Shown here one piece after another: positions 30,751-43,140 of a stretch of DNA of 64,000 nucleotides; position 1 is the stretch's first letter; each line of letters starts with the position of its first letter. The DNA lies in NCBI GenBank assembly GCA_015179125.1, contig WHVA01000158.1, positions 1-64,000 on the forward strand, in the 5' to 3' direction. Below the pieces are notes generated by a model that had not been told where the DNA came from, made no database searches, and saw only the letters and a program-made list of their open reading frames with translations. This DNA comes from Gautieria morchelliformis (taxonomy: Eukaryota > Basidiomycota > Agaricomycetes > Gomphales > Gomphaceae). Both the position numbers and the translations under genes were made by a program.

Positions 30751-31440
30751 GCAGGGACGATGAGCTGCTTGGTCGAGAACACTGGGCAGAAGTTGTGTGG
30801 GTTGACACTGGCATAGTCACTACTTCCCTCTTTTGGGTAGACGTCCCAATGTCTAGTGAGTGTGTCAGGCTTTGCTCCACATTTTCTGGGGCGGAAGCAG
30901 ATCACCATGTTGAACTGTGAGAGATATTCAGACCAGCAGACTTGACAGCGAGTCAAAATATTAGTAGTCGCGAAATACTCAAAGGTTGTTGTGATCTGTG
31001 ACAATGTCAATGGGATAAGTTGGACCTTCAAGGTAGTGTCGCCATATTTTGAAGGCTTTGAAAATCGTGAGTAGTTACTTATCATGGACATCGTAGTTGA
31101 GTTCCGGGGTGGAAAAGGTGCGGGAATGAAAAGTGATCAGATGAATTTCTCCGTTGTCAGGTGAAATGATTGACAGAATGGTGGCTAGTGCATAGTTGGA
31201 AGCATTGGTTTCAAGTACAAGTTGGGCATTGGGAATCCAGAAACCAAGGATTGGAGCAGTAGTGAAAGCTGCCTTGAGGGTTTCGAATGCTGAGCAGCAT
31301 TCCAGAGTGAAATTCCATGGAGCACCCTTCCTGGTGAGATGTGTGAGTGGAACAGTAATGTCGGAAAATTTATAAATGAAACATTGGTAAAAATTGGTGA
31401 AGCCAAGGAAAGACTGTACATCCTTAACATCAGGGTTCCG
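30640..31440 (-). pseudogene. RNase H domain
   Basis: SFLGFTNFYQCFI and APILGFWIPNAQLVLETNAS lie at the polymerase/RNase H junction, followed by LITFHSRTFSTPELNYDVHDK. The usual TDASD active-site motif reads TNASN. Both changes are GAT/GAC to AAT/AAC in a CpG context (ACC-GAT, TCC-GAC), pointing to decay by cytosine deamination. Confidence 0.8.
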
Positions 31441-32060
31441 GCCATTCTTGAATTGCCTTGACCTTGTCCTCTGCCATGGTAGGACCTGTTGGAGACAGGA
31501 TATAGCCCAGGTATTTGACCGTATCGCAATGCCATTCACATTTCTCTGCTTTTGCATAGAGGTGGTGTTTGTGGAGATGCCGGAGCACTTCACGGACATG
31601 TTCCTGGTGTTGTTCCGGTGTGTCAGAATAGATCAGGATGTCGTCAATGTAGACTAGAACTCATACATCAAGGAGGTCGGAAAGTATGTTGTTCATGAAA
31701 CACTGAAAAGCAGCGGGAGCATTGGTTAGACCAAAAGGCATGACAACCCACTCAAAAGCACCGTAGCAGGTGTGGAAGGTGGTTTTCCACTCGTCACCTT
31801 CTCGGATGCAGACAGGGTGATAAGCCTGCCAGAGGTCAATTTTGGTGTAGATCCTTGCTCTTCAGGGAGTATCTAGGAGGTCAGAAATGCATGGGTGTGG
31901 ATATTTGTCCTTCTTGGTAAGGTCATTAAGTCTGTGGAAGTCAATGCAGAGGCAGAGAGATCCATCCTTCTTTTTGATGAAAAGGACTGGAGCACCGTGC
32001 GGAGACAGGGAAGGGTGGATGAAGCCCATGTTGAGGTGTTCATTGACAAACTCTCCACGT
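31440..32060 (-). pseudogene. Reverse transcriptase domain (N-terminally cut)
   Basis: Palm motifs are recognisable: [46 protein letters not shown] and the catalytic VYIDDILIYSD. A stop codon precedes the YIDD strand. The sequence ends at about 32060, shortly before the expected fingers region. Confidence 0.85.
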
Positions 32061-32069
32061 AGTACAAAT

Positions 32070-33020
32070 TATATAGTAACACCAATATGGATTATATTAA
32101 AAGCAAGGCATAATGTCTCCTGGGAATGCAATTCTGTCTCCAGCAAACAGCCGCCTGTCCTCGAATATAACCCAGCCGTCTCAACATTAAGCCACTACTC
32201 CCCAGCACCACCAAAAAATATGAACCGCAGATCAATAGAAAGCTCTCTACGAGGACATTCAGGGAAAATTATCCTTTGCGGCATATCTTCAATTTTTAAT
32301 CAGTTATAGGTAAATCTTTGTGTTGTCTAGTCTTAGTACCATGATAGTTCTGCTTCTTGCCGCCTTGAAGAGAATCCATCCCTGAGGCCTGAGGGTTATT
32401 AGTGTAGACTGAGTGCACATTAATGAAGAGCCACTGTGGCCAGTACAGTTTGCAGATTTCTAATAATTACAGGTTATCATTGCGGGCTTTCTGTCCACAT
32501 GTACGGAAATTCTTAAGGGGACAACCAGGACATCGTTTTGAAGACGGCATGGCGATTGAGATGGGTAGAGAGCTCATAATAACGACTGACCATTATATAG
32601 CCGAGAGAACTCAAAGCAAGAACACCACAGTGACTTTGTCCCACATTGTCCACCAAGACAAGTGCGTTAGGTTAGCGCAACAAAATAGAAACAGTGGGAT
32701 TGTAAATTACATAACCATGCATGGACATACCTGAGAAAAGGCGCCATCGAAATTGGGCCATGTTTAGTGCCACTGTGCGCCGATCAAGAGGCCGATAATT
32801 TTTCTGTGGTGTGCTCGATCCGGGCAACAAAACGAGCCCGCACTCGTATTTTTTGGTAGAGTACATGGCAAGCTACATAAAGTTGAGACAGGAATGCATT
32901 GTGGGTGAGACAAAGGCCCCAACGCGCCATGACAACAGGCTGTTTGGCGGAGATAGAATTGCATTCCCAGGAGACATTATTCATTTTTCCATATTAAAAG
33001 TTGGTATAAACCCAAATATA
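32070..33020. mobile_element. Inverted-repeat unit abutting the chromovirus
   Basis: TAATGTCTCCTGGGAATGCA and onward through AGCAAACAGCC (32106-32147) recurs inverted at about 32937-32985, with further weaker inverted similarity outside (ATATGGA...TATTAAAAG). The unit is about 950 bp and lies exactly where the reverse transcriptase is cut, so it is probably a non-autonomous DNA element that inserted there or was joined by rearrangement. No ORF or target duplication is certain. Confidence 0.5.
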
Positions 33021-33280
33021 TGGATTTCTCGTCGGCAGAGCTGCCAATTGGGGAGGGCAAAAGAAGAATTATTTATTTCTGTTTTATAAAATGTAAAATA
33101 TACTTTCTATTCATATCCCAATTATGAGCTTTTCTTTATATTATGAGTTAAAGTAGAATGAAAAATATATACATTTCCTAGAAAGATATGATCACCCTCC
33201 TTTCTAGTTCTGACTTGCAGAAATCCCGATATATAACATCCCATTAAGGCACCATACTAGTAGTGTGAGGTGACTGGCAG
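33021..33280. other. AT-rich spacer
   Basis: No gene or repeat recognised. Confidence 0.3.
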
Positions 33281-34045
33281 GTACGCTACCATGTACGCTA
33301 CCACGTACACTACCAGGTATGCTACCACATACACTACCATGTACACTACCACATACACTACCAGGTATGCTACCACGTACACTACCATGTACACTACCAG
33401 GTACGCTACCAGGTACGCTACCATGTATGCTACCACGTACACTACCAGGTACGCTACCAGGTACGCTACCTGGTAGTGTACGTGGTGCGCTACCACGTAC
33501 ACTACAAGGTACGCTACCACGAACACTACCAGGTATGCTACCATGTACGTTACCATGTGTGCTACCACGTACACTACCACATACACTACCACGTACACTA
33601 CCACGTACACTACCAGGAACACTACCACCTACACTACCAGGTGCGTTACCACGAACACTACCAGGTACACTACCATGTACGTTACCACGTGTGCTACCAC
33701 GTACACTACCACATATACTACCACATACACTACCAGGTACGCTACCACGTCCACTACCACGTACGCTACCATGTATGCTACCACGTACACTACCACGCAC
33801 ACTACCACGAACACTACCAGGTACGCTACCATGTATGCTACCACGTGTGCTACCACGTACACTACCAGGTACACTACCAGGTACACTACCAGGTACACTA
33901 CCAGGTATGCTACCAGGTGCGCTACCACGTACAATACCAGGTACGCTACCAGGTGTGCTACCACGTACACTACAAGGTACGCTACCATGAACACTACCAG
34001 GTACGCTACCATGTATGCTACCATGTGTGCTACCACATACACTTT
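33281..34045 (+). repeat. 12-bp minisatellite GTAYRCTACCAN, main array
   Basis: More than 60 head-to-tail 12-mers of the form GTAYRCTACCAN, with variants at fixed positions (GTACAC, GTACGC, GTATGC, GTGTGC, GTGCGC). Because 12 is a multiple of three, all frames stay open and give artificial repeats such as TTYATRYT, which explains the long frames on both strands. Confidence 0.95.
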
Positions 34046-35109
34046 TAGATTAAAATGTTAATTAGTGCCTTTTTATCAAATGAAATCTGTTGCTTAGTGG
34101 TTGAAACCACTATATTCGCCTCCCCTCTGTGTGCTGACTAAGCTCTTCGGGGCGCGTACAACACTGATGAATGAGGGTCACGTGACCGTGTCGTCAGAAG
34201 AACAGTGTCGATCCAAGGGATAGTCAAATCAAAAGTGTTCGCTTTTAAGGTAGTATAGAGTAAACAGTGATAGTAGACTCTCAACGAAGATTTGGAATAA
34301 ACTGTTAAGAACTGAGCTCTGTAACTATCAAACAAGATTACAGCAATTTCAGGAGGCAGAAAAATCGATTCTGGATGATTTTGTTCATACATTTGTACTA
34401 GCTATTTATACTATATTGATAGTAACTACTAGTGTTCAAGATATTGGATGGATGGGTCGAAAAACTACTTTGTAACTAAGGGGTGACTAATTTATAGTCA
34501 TAAAGTCATGGGGTGATGGGGATGGTGTTAGGATTGTCTGGGCCTTGGAATAGAGATCTGTACCTAGTATACAAAGCCCCTGTCCACATGATGTCAAGAT
34601 AGTAATCAGTCAGACGTGTCATGGTATTAGAATAGAAAATGGATCTGAGTCTACCCTGCCCAGCATATATGCTGGGCTTGGAGATGGGGCCGCTGTCTCT
34701 GTGCCCTTCCTGTGAGGCAGCTGATTGAGTATTGTATACTGCAGGTGACTTTCTCAGGTCGCTCCACAGCACCCTGTACTCCTGCGCAGTCTATTGTTCT
34801 CTACGGCGTTTGGTGCCCGCACCCCTCGGTGCCTATGGCCTGGCGCCTGTCGATGTCATGGCCGATGCCATCACTCGATAGGCGCGCCGTCCCTGATCGA
34901 CCGCACGTGGTCGACGCTCGAACTCCTGTATATTACCCGATCTATGAGTAATATAGCATGTCGTAAAATTCGTGTGATCGTCGTCTGCGCCGACGTCTAT
35001 CGTGAATGTAGTTTGTGTTTCTTTTGATTTTTTTTTGTTTTGATTTTCTCTTCTTTTTCTATTAGTTTCTTTTTATATAAATGATTTGAGTAAGATAATT
35101 GCGTTTATC
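34046..35109. other. Segment between minisatellite arrays, no recognised gene
   Basis: Contains a GGTCACGTGACC palindrome at 34176-34187. A more GC-rich part at 34640-34960 has overlapping frames (for example plus 34794-35027), which could be a captured gene fragment, but no motif was recognised. Confidence 0.3.
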
Positions 35110-35303
35110 ACAACATACACTACCAGGTACACTACCAGGTACACTACCAGGTACACTACCAGGTACACTACCAGGTGCGCTACCACGTACACTACAAGGT
35201 ACGCTACCACATCCACTACCAGGTACACTACCACGTACACTACCAGGTACACTACCATGTACGCTACCACCTACACTACCACCTACACTACCACCTACAC
35301 TAC
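35110..35303 (+). repeat. 12-bp minisatellite array
   Basis: About 16 units of the same GTACACTACCAN type, mostly the GTACACTACCAG variant, ending directly at the outer end of the foldback arm (TTGAGTGCATTT). Confidence 0.9.
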
Positions 35304-35792
35304 TGTTGAGTGCATTTATGCTCCTGCACCAAAATCAAGCATAATATATTCGATTTATTGTATGGTGTTTCAATTTCTTCTCACATTGTTCTTGTACCAT
35401 GCGTTCACTCCTCTGATTATTTTCGAAATTTTCCAGTCACTCCCTACATCTCCATTTGATTTTGTTATCTCTATTTTCACAAGCAGCTGCACCCAGCGGA
35501 GTTTGAAATGACTTCCGACGTGCCAGCTCTTGAGCGCTAAAGGGCTGGGTGCACGTATATGCCTTCTGAGACAGGATAGTGCTCCTCTCTCAGTGACAAT
35601 AAATTCACTGAGAGAGGCGAGTAGTATTCTTTATATGTTCATAACATGTTGACTGAAAATCATGTAGTAAATTTGATTCTAGGTATTGTATTAATATAAC
35701 AGTGACAATAAATTCACTGAGAGAGTAAATTTGATTCTAGCTTTCTAAGAACTCTACCGAACCTTCCCTGCCATAACCCCGAGTTGCTAACA

Positions 35793-36520
35793 ACTACCAG
35801 GTACGCTACCATGTACGCTACCAGGTGCGCTACCACCTACACTACCAGGTACACTACCAGGTACACTACCAGGTGCGTTACCACATACACTACAAGGTAC
35901 GTTACCACGTCCACTACTACGTATGCTACCATGTATGCTACCACATACACTACCATGTACACTACCAGGTACGCTACCAGGTACGCTACCAGGTACGCTA
36001 CCAGGTATGCTACCAGGTGCGTTACCACGTACACGACAAGGTACGCTACCACGTCCACTACCACGTACACTACCATGTATGCTACCACATACACTACCAC
36101 GTACACTACCATGTACGCTACCACGTATACTACCACCGCTAGCACGTGCACTCCCACGTACACTACCACGTACACTACCACATACACTACCACATACGCT
36201 ACCAGGTACACTACCATGTGTGCTACTACGTACACTACCACATGTGCTACCACGTATGCTACCACCGCTACCATGTACATTACCACATAAAATACCAGGT
36301 ACACCACCAGGTACGCTACCAGGTGCACTACGATGTACACTACCAGGTACACTACCACGTACGCTACCACCTCTACCATGTACACTACCACGTACACTAC
36401 CACATATGCTACCCAGTGCGCTACCACGTACACTACAAGGTACGCTACCACGTGTGCTACTACGTACGCTACCATGTACGCTACCAGGTACACTACCAGG
36501 GGCGCTACCACGTACATGTC
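35793..36520 (+). repeat. 12-bp minisatellite inside the foldback
   Basis: Roughly 60 units, with some shortened variants (for example CCACCGCTACCATG at 36263 and 36365). Confidence 0.95.
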
Positions 36521-36524
36521 AGGG

Positions 36525-36665
36525 TTCACGCACTTCCTTCCACAAGTTTCTATTTCCTTCCATGAGTTTCCGTTACCTTCCGTCAGTTTCCATAACCTTC
36601 CATCACATTCCATCACCTTCTGTCACACTCCGTCACATGTTACCTTCCGTAACCTTCTACAAGTT
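36525..36665 (+). repeat. CCTTCCRTSA-type short tandem repeat
   Basis: The words CTTCCTTCCACAAGTTTC, CCTTCCATGAGTTTCC, CCTTCCGTCAGTTTCC and CCTTCCATCACATTCC follow one another with a 10-20 base period, breaking the 12-bp array. Confidence 0.7.
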
Positions 36666-36841
36666 TCCGTCTCCCCTATTATGTAAGCCTTGCCAGCGCT
36701 ATAAGACTGTAGCCTGTGTGGTGGCATTTCCTCAGCTTGATCTCTGAGGATACCCACTACACAGTTGGTCATTGTCCTAGTATTGGCTCTTATCTCCTTG
36801 AGTATCTTTGGTTGTGGCTTCGTCATTAGTGTTGCCCTCAC

Positions 36842-37090
36842 AGTACACTACCACATACACTACCAGGTACACTACCACATATGCTACCATGTATACTACC
36901 AGCTACGCTACCACGTGTGCTACCACATATGCTACCCTGTTGTTACAACCATGTCACTTGACCAACAACCACATCACTTGACCATACACTACCCCATGCA
37001 CTACCCTGTGTGCTACCCTGTGCGCTACCCTGTGCTATGCTACCACTTACACTATCCTGTGTGCTACCATGTATGCTACCATGTTGTTAC
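36842..37090 (+). repeat. Degenerate 12-bp minisatellite with inserted 28-base word
   Basis: Units of the CTACCAN type are interspersed with two copies of a segment containing GTTGTTACAACCA and CTTGACCAAC (about 36950 and 37082). Confidence 0.75.
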
Positions 37091-37389
37091 AACCACATCG
37101 CTTGACCAACTATGCCGCTTCTGCACCACCTCCGACTTGGTTCCGCAGTATCCTCCACACTTGACCCTCATTATAGGCCTCACATTGCATTCCATTCTTA
37201 GGCCTTGGATTATTCATTCTATTCCTATCATACTAAAATTCATGGATGTCTGGATGTGGCTGAAGGCCCTCACACCCTGAGTCAAAGGGGTCATGTCACC
37301 CCTCAGGTCGAGACTCCTCCACCTATTTGGCTTGACTGACCAGTGGTTGAGCCTCGTCGATGCTAGGGAGTGTCTGACACTGCAGACCC

Positions 37390-37555
37390 CACGTGGTAGC
37401 ATACTGGCTAGCATACAGGGTAGTGCACAGGGTAGTGCACAGGGTAGTGTACAGGGTAACATAAGGGGTAGGATATGGGGTAGTATACAGGGTAGCCCAC
37501 AGCGTAGTGTACCGGGTAGCCTACAGGTTACATTGTAGTGTAGTGTACAGGGTAA
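37390..37555 (-). repeat. Minisatellite in inverted sense
   Basis: CAGGGTAGTGTA-type units are the reverse complement of the TACACTACC units on the other side, so the array itself is part of the foldback symmetry. Confidence 0.8.
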
Positions 37556-38120
37556 CCTGCAGTAATTTTCAGAAAGACAAGCATGTTAGCAACTTGGGGT
37601 TATGGCAGGGAAGGTTCGGTAGAGCTCTTAGAAAGCTAGAATCAAATTCACTCTCTCAGTGAATTTATTGTCACTGTTATATTAATACAATACCTAGAAT
37701 CAAATTCACTACATGATTTTCAGACAATATGCTATGGAAATATAAAAGATACTACTTGCCTCTCTCAGTGAATTTATTGTCACTGAGAGAGGAGCACTAT
37801 CCTGTCTCAGAAGGCATATACGTGCACCCGGCCCTTTAGCGCTCAAGAGCTGGCACGTCGGAAGTCATTTCAAACTCCGCTGGGTGCAGCCGCCTGTGAA
37901 AATAGAGATAACAAAGTGAAATGGAGAGATAGGGAGTGACTGGAAATTTTAGAAAATAATCAGAGAAAGGAATGCATGGTACAAGAACAATGTGAGAAGA
38001 GATTGAAACACCATACAATAAATCGAATACATTATGCTTGATCTTGGTGCAGGAGCATAAATGCACCCAACAAAGCATGGCCTGCTCTTTGCTCCGGCCT
38101 AGATGTAATGGACATGGAAA

Positions 38121-41100
38121 TCATAGAATTATTTCATCATAGACAATATGTTCCGTAGAGTCCTTGGCTGATGGAAAGCGAACTCGGACATCATCTCTAT
38201 GATGCACACGTGACAAAGCGGTGTACAGTTGACCATGGGAGAAAACAGGAGTGGAAAGATCTATGGCCACACGATCAAGGTAAGACCTTGACAGCTATTG
38301 AAGGTAGTCGCATATGCAGGTGACAGAGGGAATTGCTTGCGGAGAAGTGTGTGGCCTGTAGAGGGTAACAAAGAGGTGAATGTGATGCGGGGAAGGAGGA
38401 TGTTTTCATAGTCAACGTAGTTTAGCCCTGCATGGACACAGAGGGTGTTGACAGTCACGAGGTTTTTTCCTACGTGAGTGACAACCACTCTACAGTTCTT
38501 GACCAAGCCATGCGCGATGGAAAAATTGCGCATTATGCGATATAGACCGCCTAGGGGGATGGAGAGGGAGTGGCATGGCAAACCAAGAGGAGTTTGGCGG
38601 GCAACATAGTCAAGGATTGGTTGTGGTGATAGGACATTGGTGTCTTCAGTTTCTTTAATAGAGTCGGCTGTGGTATATGTGTGTTCGGGAGTGTTCAAGC
38701 GGTGAAGGCATATGGAGTTATACATGTCACTTTGAGCATTTGTGGGTGAAAGGATGCAAGGTGTGAGGCATTGAGCTGCATTAGCCAATATATGGGAAGG
38801 AAAGACAAAATCAACAACCTCTGATGTAGTTGAGATACGTTCAATGATATTCAAGGAAACCTTGGAAGATGGGCCATTGCCTATGAGATCAACAGCAGCA
38901 AAATCTGGATCATCTGCATTATGGATTGGAGTTGTCTATGAACAGATTTCAAAGTCTCTCCACAGAGGTGAACTGTGGATTGAGGCATCAATAACATCCA
39001 TTTTTGAACCTTTACGGACGACAGGACATGTTTGACGAAAATCACCTAGAAGGATGATGATCTTTCCTCCAAAAGCAAGAGAGTTTTGCATAACACGTTG
39101 AAGGGTGTCATTGACGCATGTGAGAACAGCGCAGTTTGCCATGGGTGCTTCATCCCAAATGATGATGGAAGCTTCTTTTCATAGTTGTCCACGCGGATTG
39201 TCAGGTTCAATAGGGGAACGAAGGAATTCACATAGTTCATTGACTGGAACCTTGACATAGAAAGGTTAGCATTCATAGCAAAGAATGGGATCCAATTTCA
39301 CTGACTTTAAAAGCAGCATGTGTTGTCCTACCGCCAGGATAAACCTGTGCCGCAAAAGCTGAAGTAGCAGTGGGTAATACAATTTCTTGTTTGCTGCGTC
39401 GTGAGTCACAAACAGTGTTGGTGAGGAATGTTTTACCACGACCTGCAGGTCCATCAACGAATAATTGTAAAGGCATTTTAGTGTCTGCTGCATGTTCTAT
39501 TTCAGCAAAGATATTTCGTTGTTCAGAGTTGAATGATGCCTGGCATATTTGGGAGCGGTGGTGGAGGAGACCGGGATTTGCAGACCATTGCAGGAGTTCG
39601 TGTTGGATTTCACTTCCACGAACATGTGGTTCTGGTAAACCAAAGTCAGACAATTGTTTTCCATGTTCATCCAAGGACTTGGATAATTCATAGAGAGCAG
39701 CAGTGTGTGCGAAGTCATGGTTGCCACCTTGGCTGTCTAGGAAGTCATGAGAGAAGTGTTTCTTGAATGAGTTCCAAGTGGTAAGAGGTAGAGGGCAACA
39801 GTCATTTGTTAGGAGATGAATGAACAATAGATGCAACTGCCGTGGAGTGCGTAAGCATTCCACAGCCTCTGTGAGACAGCTGTCACCTTCAGATACATCG
39901 GCAAACAACCCTGAGAGGTGTGCAGCTTCTTGAAAGGTAGGTTGTATAACTCCATTGATGGTTCTTAAGTAATCAACAGACAGAGGTGGTCTGTGCAATA
40001 ACAGTGAGCGGATGTAGAAACATTCGCCTTCAGAGGGACGAACTGTCTGTAGTCTTGAAATATGTGGTTTGTTAGGGTTCCGAAGGATGACGTGCATCAT
40101 AGGCTGGCCATGGACGTTTGGTTGTTCAATGTAGAAAAGGGGGTTGACTGGTTGATTCATGTTCAACTTTTGGAGGCGAAACAGTCGGTAGTAGTCTGCA
40201 TAGGAGATGTCTGCAAAATTGCGCTCAAGGTTGTTATTGTCTTCAAATGAACCTCTAGGGCGACAAAAGTAATGGTCAAGCTTGGATAGTGTGCTTGTCG
40301 ATTGATGGGTGCGCTCATATTGATGAAAAAGTGTTGAGTTAGGTGTGTGCACTGGAAGTGCAGTAACAGATGGTTCCTTGGAGGTGATGTGAAATCCCAA
40401 AATTCTCCATGCAGCTTCACCTGCAGATAAATATCTGGCATCCCAGAACTCTGCAATTTCATCAACGGAAGACATGGATGGATCTTTAAGTTGCACCCAC
40501 GTACGATCAGGACCTGTAATTGGTGAGAGAAGTGAGGGGATGAGTCATCAAGAGAGCTACCTTTGTGAATGTACTTGAGGATGTATTGGAATAAATGACC
40601 TGTACTTGCGGCTTCAAAGTTGTTGTGGCAGTGATATTTTCTGATTAACGGAAGGCAGTGTGGGACCACCATTTCATCTCCAGGGTGACAACGACGATAA
40701 GAAACATCGCCATCATCATTCAAAGTGGTCGTCTGCTGTAGTTGGCGAGGATAGTTAAATCTACACATCCGTAAACCATTTTTTCACACTGACAGTAACG
40801 TGAACGTGGTCGGTTTTCAGGTGGGTGACTATGGAGCATATGGGTTTTGATTAAGCATGCATCTTCAATGTTAGAGGGAAGTTCAGCAGAAATTACAGCA
40901 TCAATATCATCAGGTGTTATACAATCAGCTTGATATTTGGTGAGAATGTGGCAATGAGGTAGCCCATGCTTTTGAAATTCACTGCAATAGATGGTGTACA
41001 ACCACCGTCCTGCATTTGGAAAAATGGTTGATAATGTTTTGAGGAAGTGAGCGAGTTTCCGTTTGAAGACATGGCACACTATAAGTGGGGCATCTTCAAA

Positions 41101-42283
41101 ACCTTTCCCAGGACGTAGTTGTTGGGAAATTTCAGGCCATTGGGGATTGCATGTCATAGTGATGAAGAAAGTTGGGGTCCGTATGTTGAAGCAAGGGCAA
41201 GAGCATCTGCAATCTGCTCACTTGCCCATTTTCTTGAACCAAGAAAGGAGGCAGGTAAGTAGATATTATTAGAAGAAGGGTTTTGCTGTGCTGAGACCCT
41301 CTGTTGATTGTGGCGGATGTAGTTGAGTCTGCACTCAAGGTCACGTGTGAACATGTCCACCAGATAAAAAATTTGAAAGCAGGGTTCTCGAAGAAGCATG
41401 GCGCGATAGTACCACATTTGTGTTGACACACTGTCACTGTCTGCATCAGATGCACAGACACCAAGTCCTTCATTGACACCCCATCCTAAAGTTCCATGCA
41501 GGAAAGGGAGGGGATATGCAAGAGGCTCCCAAAGACGGCTAACGGCTGGGATGGATTGATTTTTGCCATTGGTTTTAGCAATGGTGAGTGAGCGAGGATG
41601 GAGGTCAGTGTGAGTAGAGTTGCGAAAGCACATGATGGCCGCAATCTAATGCAGATGGTTAGAGATGGAGTAATGAAGAAGTTCCAATGTCCCACCTCAT
41701 TTGTACCCAAAGAATCTTTGAGAACAATGGATGCCTCTGGATACATAGATGGTTGAACCAAAGACAGTTGGCGTAAACCGTGAACAAAAGGATTGATGTG
41801 CAACAATGCATCCATAATTGCTCCTATCCAAGTCTCAGGGAGACAATGAACCCAATTTTGGTGTGGTGCCTGGCTTGCAAGAAAGCCATCATATAATAAC
41901 CACCGGATAGCAGAATCACGGTGTGTAGGGCGCAGGCGATGATAAAGGCGACCCTGAACAGAGAAGAATCCTGGAGGACCATGGAGCCCAGGAAATTCTG
42001 ATGTCAACTCAAGAGAGGAAAAGGAGAACACCAAGCTCAGAATTCGTGATAGAGAGGAGACACTGCTGTCATTCAGAAAAACATTGTATTCTTCTGGCAA
42101 TGGAGGAAGATGCTTGACATCCATTCTTCGTTTACCTCCTTCACCACAACAGAATCCGGGTCGCTCCCCAGTTAAGAGTTGGACGTGACAATGTGGACAT
42201 TCATGAGGTTTCCCAACATGGTTTGCACCCCATTCAAAAGAAGGAGTGGGCACTCTACCAATAAACCACGTGCATTGTGTCAT
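38121..42283 (-). pseudogene. Helitron RepHel transposase (HUH Rep and Pif1-type helicase), decayed
   Basis: Minus strand. The N-terminal part from MTQCTWFIGRVPTPSF (42283) has a Cys-rich CPHC motif. The Rep nuclease follows with TCNPQWPEI and FQKHGLPHCHIL (the H-C-H of the HUH motif; about 40980), and a two-tyrosine segment QYILKYIHKG (about 40590). The helicase shows LFVDGPAGRGKTFL (Walker A), IIWDEAPMANCAVL, LLGDFRQTCPVV and a final GQLYTALSRVHHRDDVRV; the frame ends at 38121. An intron beginning GTCAGTGA fits near 39240-39300. At least two frameshifts (near 41165 and 40760) and an in-frame stop just before IIWDEAP show it is dead. It would act by rolling-circle transposition. Confidence 0.88.
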
Positions 42284-43140
42284 AGTGAAAAAAATAGAAT
42301 GAGAAGGAGAAGTTGTTCGAGATCAGAGGAGTCACAGATTGGAATTACACAGTGCAACAGTGTTCTTCCCTGATCAATGAGTACGAGGTACATCTACAAT
42401 GCAATGTTGGTAAGAACATAGAGAGTGATGCACAATGTACATGAGTGGGGCCTCTCCTCTGATACTCAGCATATATTTAAAGCAATAGATGTTGCAGAGT
42501 CAAATGGTGGGATACAGGCAAACCGGCGTGAGAATGTAAAGGGAGTTCTAGAGGAAGCTTTGGGTTCAAAGTGAACCCGATGGATCGGAGATATGTAATC
42601 CTTGAAAAAGAAAAGCAGTTGTACGTCCAACGCATGTGTAATCCTCGGAAAAAAAACTCCGTTTCATACAAAGAAGCCGATGGGATGCACAGTACGAATG
42701 GACGGTAAAAAAGTGGACTGATACTGTTCTGTAAGTAACCTGATTAATCGGACTGATGCTACCAAACGATGTGTAATCCAAGCAGAATACCGTACAACGG
42801 AGGAAGTAACCCGTTTAATCAGAGAAACCTGGAATGGTTGAGTAATCCTGCAAAGAAGCCGATTTATCGGTGGATGCCATAAGTGCATGAGTAATCCCCC
42901 CCAAGAAAGACCTTGGGCGATGTGTAATACTCGAAAAAGAAAAGCCGTTGCATGTCCAATGCATGTGTAATCCTCGGAAAAAAAACCTCTGTTTCGTACA
43001 AAGAAACCGATCGGATGCACAGTACGAACGGATGTGTAATCCCGATAAAAAAGTGGACTGATAGTGGTCTGTAAGTAACCCGATTAATTGGACTGATACT
43101 ACCAAACGATGTGTAATCCAAGGAGAATAACTCGCACAGG
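42284..43140. repeat. Helitron-upstream region with TAATCC-word repeats
   Basis: 42595-42790 and 42940-43135 are direct repeats about 345 bp apart. Both, and the sequence between, contain TGTAATCC words (about 42592, 42639, 42773, 42889, 42966, 43037, 43111) plus CCGATTAATCGG-like words. It lies on the 5' side of the RepHel gene and could be the Helitron's 5' subterminal region. The Helitron's TC end was not identified. Confidence 0.55.

Larger units (their letters stand above)
29250..32060 (-). mobile_element. Decayed Ty3/gypsy chromovirus (RT-RNase H-integrase-chromodomain)
   Basis: The minus strand gives in order reverse transcriptase (32060-31440), RNase H (31430-30640), integrase (30750-29500) and a C-terminal chromodomain (29460-29250). 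That is the order of Ty3 pol in chromoviruses. It lacks gag, protease and both LTRs, and its 5' side is cut at about 32060 next to an inverted-repeat unit. There are several stops and frameshifts. Confidence 0.85.
35304..38075. mobile_element. Foldback element with about 490-bp arms around minisatellite
   Basis: 35304-35792 and 37584-38075 are near-identical inverted repeats. The outer ends read TTGRGTGCATTTATGCTCC; the inner ends lie at GAGTTGCTAACA and its complement. The 1.8-kb centre is mostly the 12-bp minisatellite, running forward at 35793-37090 and in the reverse sense at 37390-37555. The arms each carry a CTCTCTCAGTGA hairpin. Related single arms exist at 15396-15930 and 47547-47690. 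No transposase is present. Confidence 0.75.

Noticed and set aside
33270-36747. Long open frames full of TTYATRYT, TLPRTLPG or VVYVVAYM repeats
   Set aside because: They are translations of the 12-bp minisatellite; every frame is open because the period is a multiple of three.
33281-37555. CRISPR-like array
   Set aside because: Units are contiguous 12-mers without unique spacers, in a eukaryotic context.
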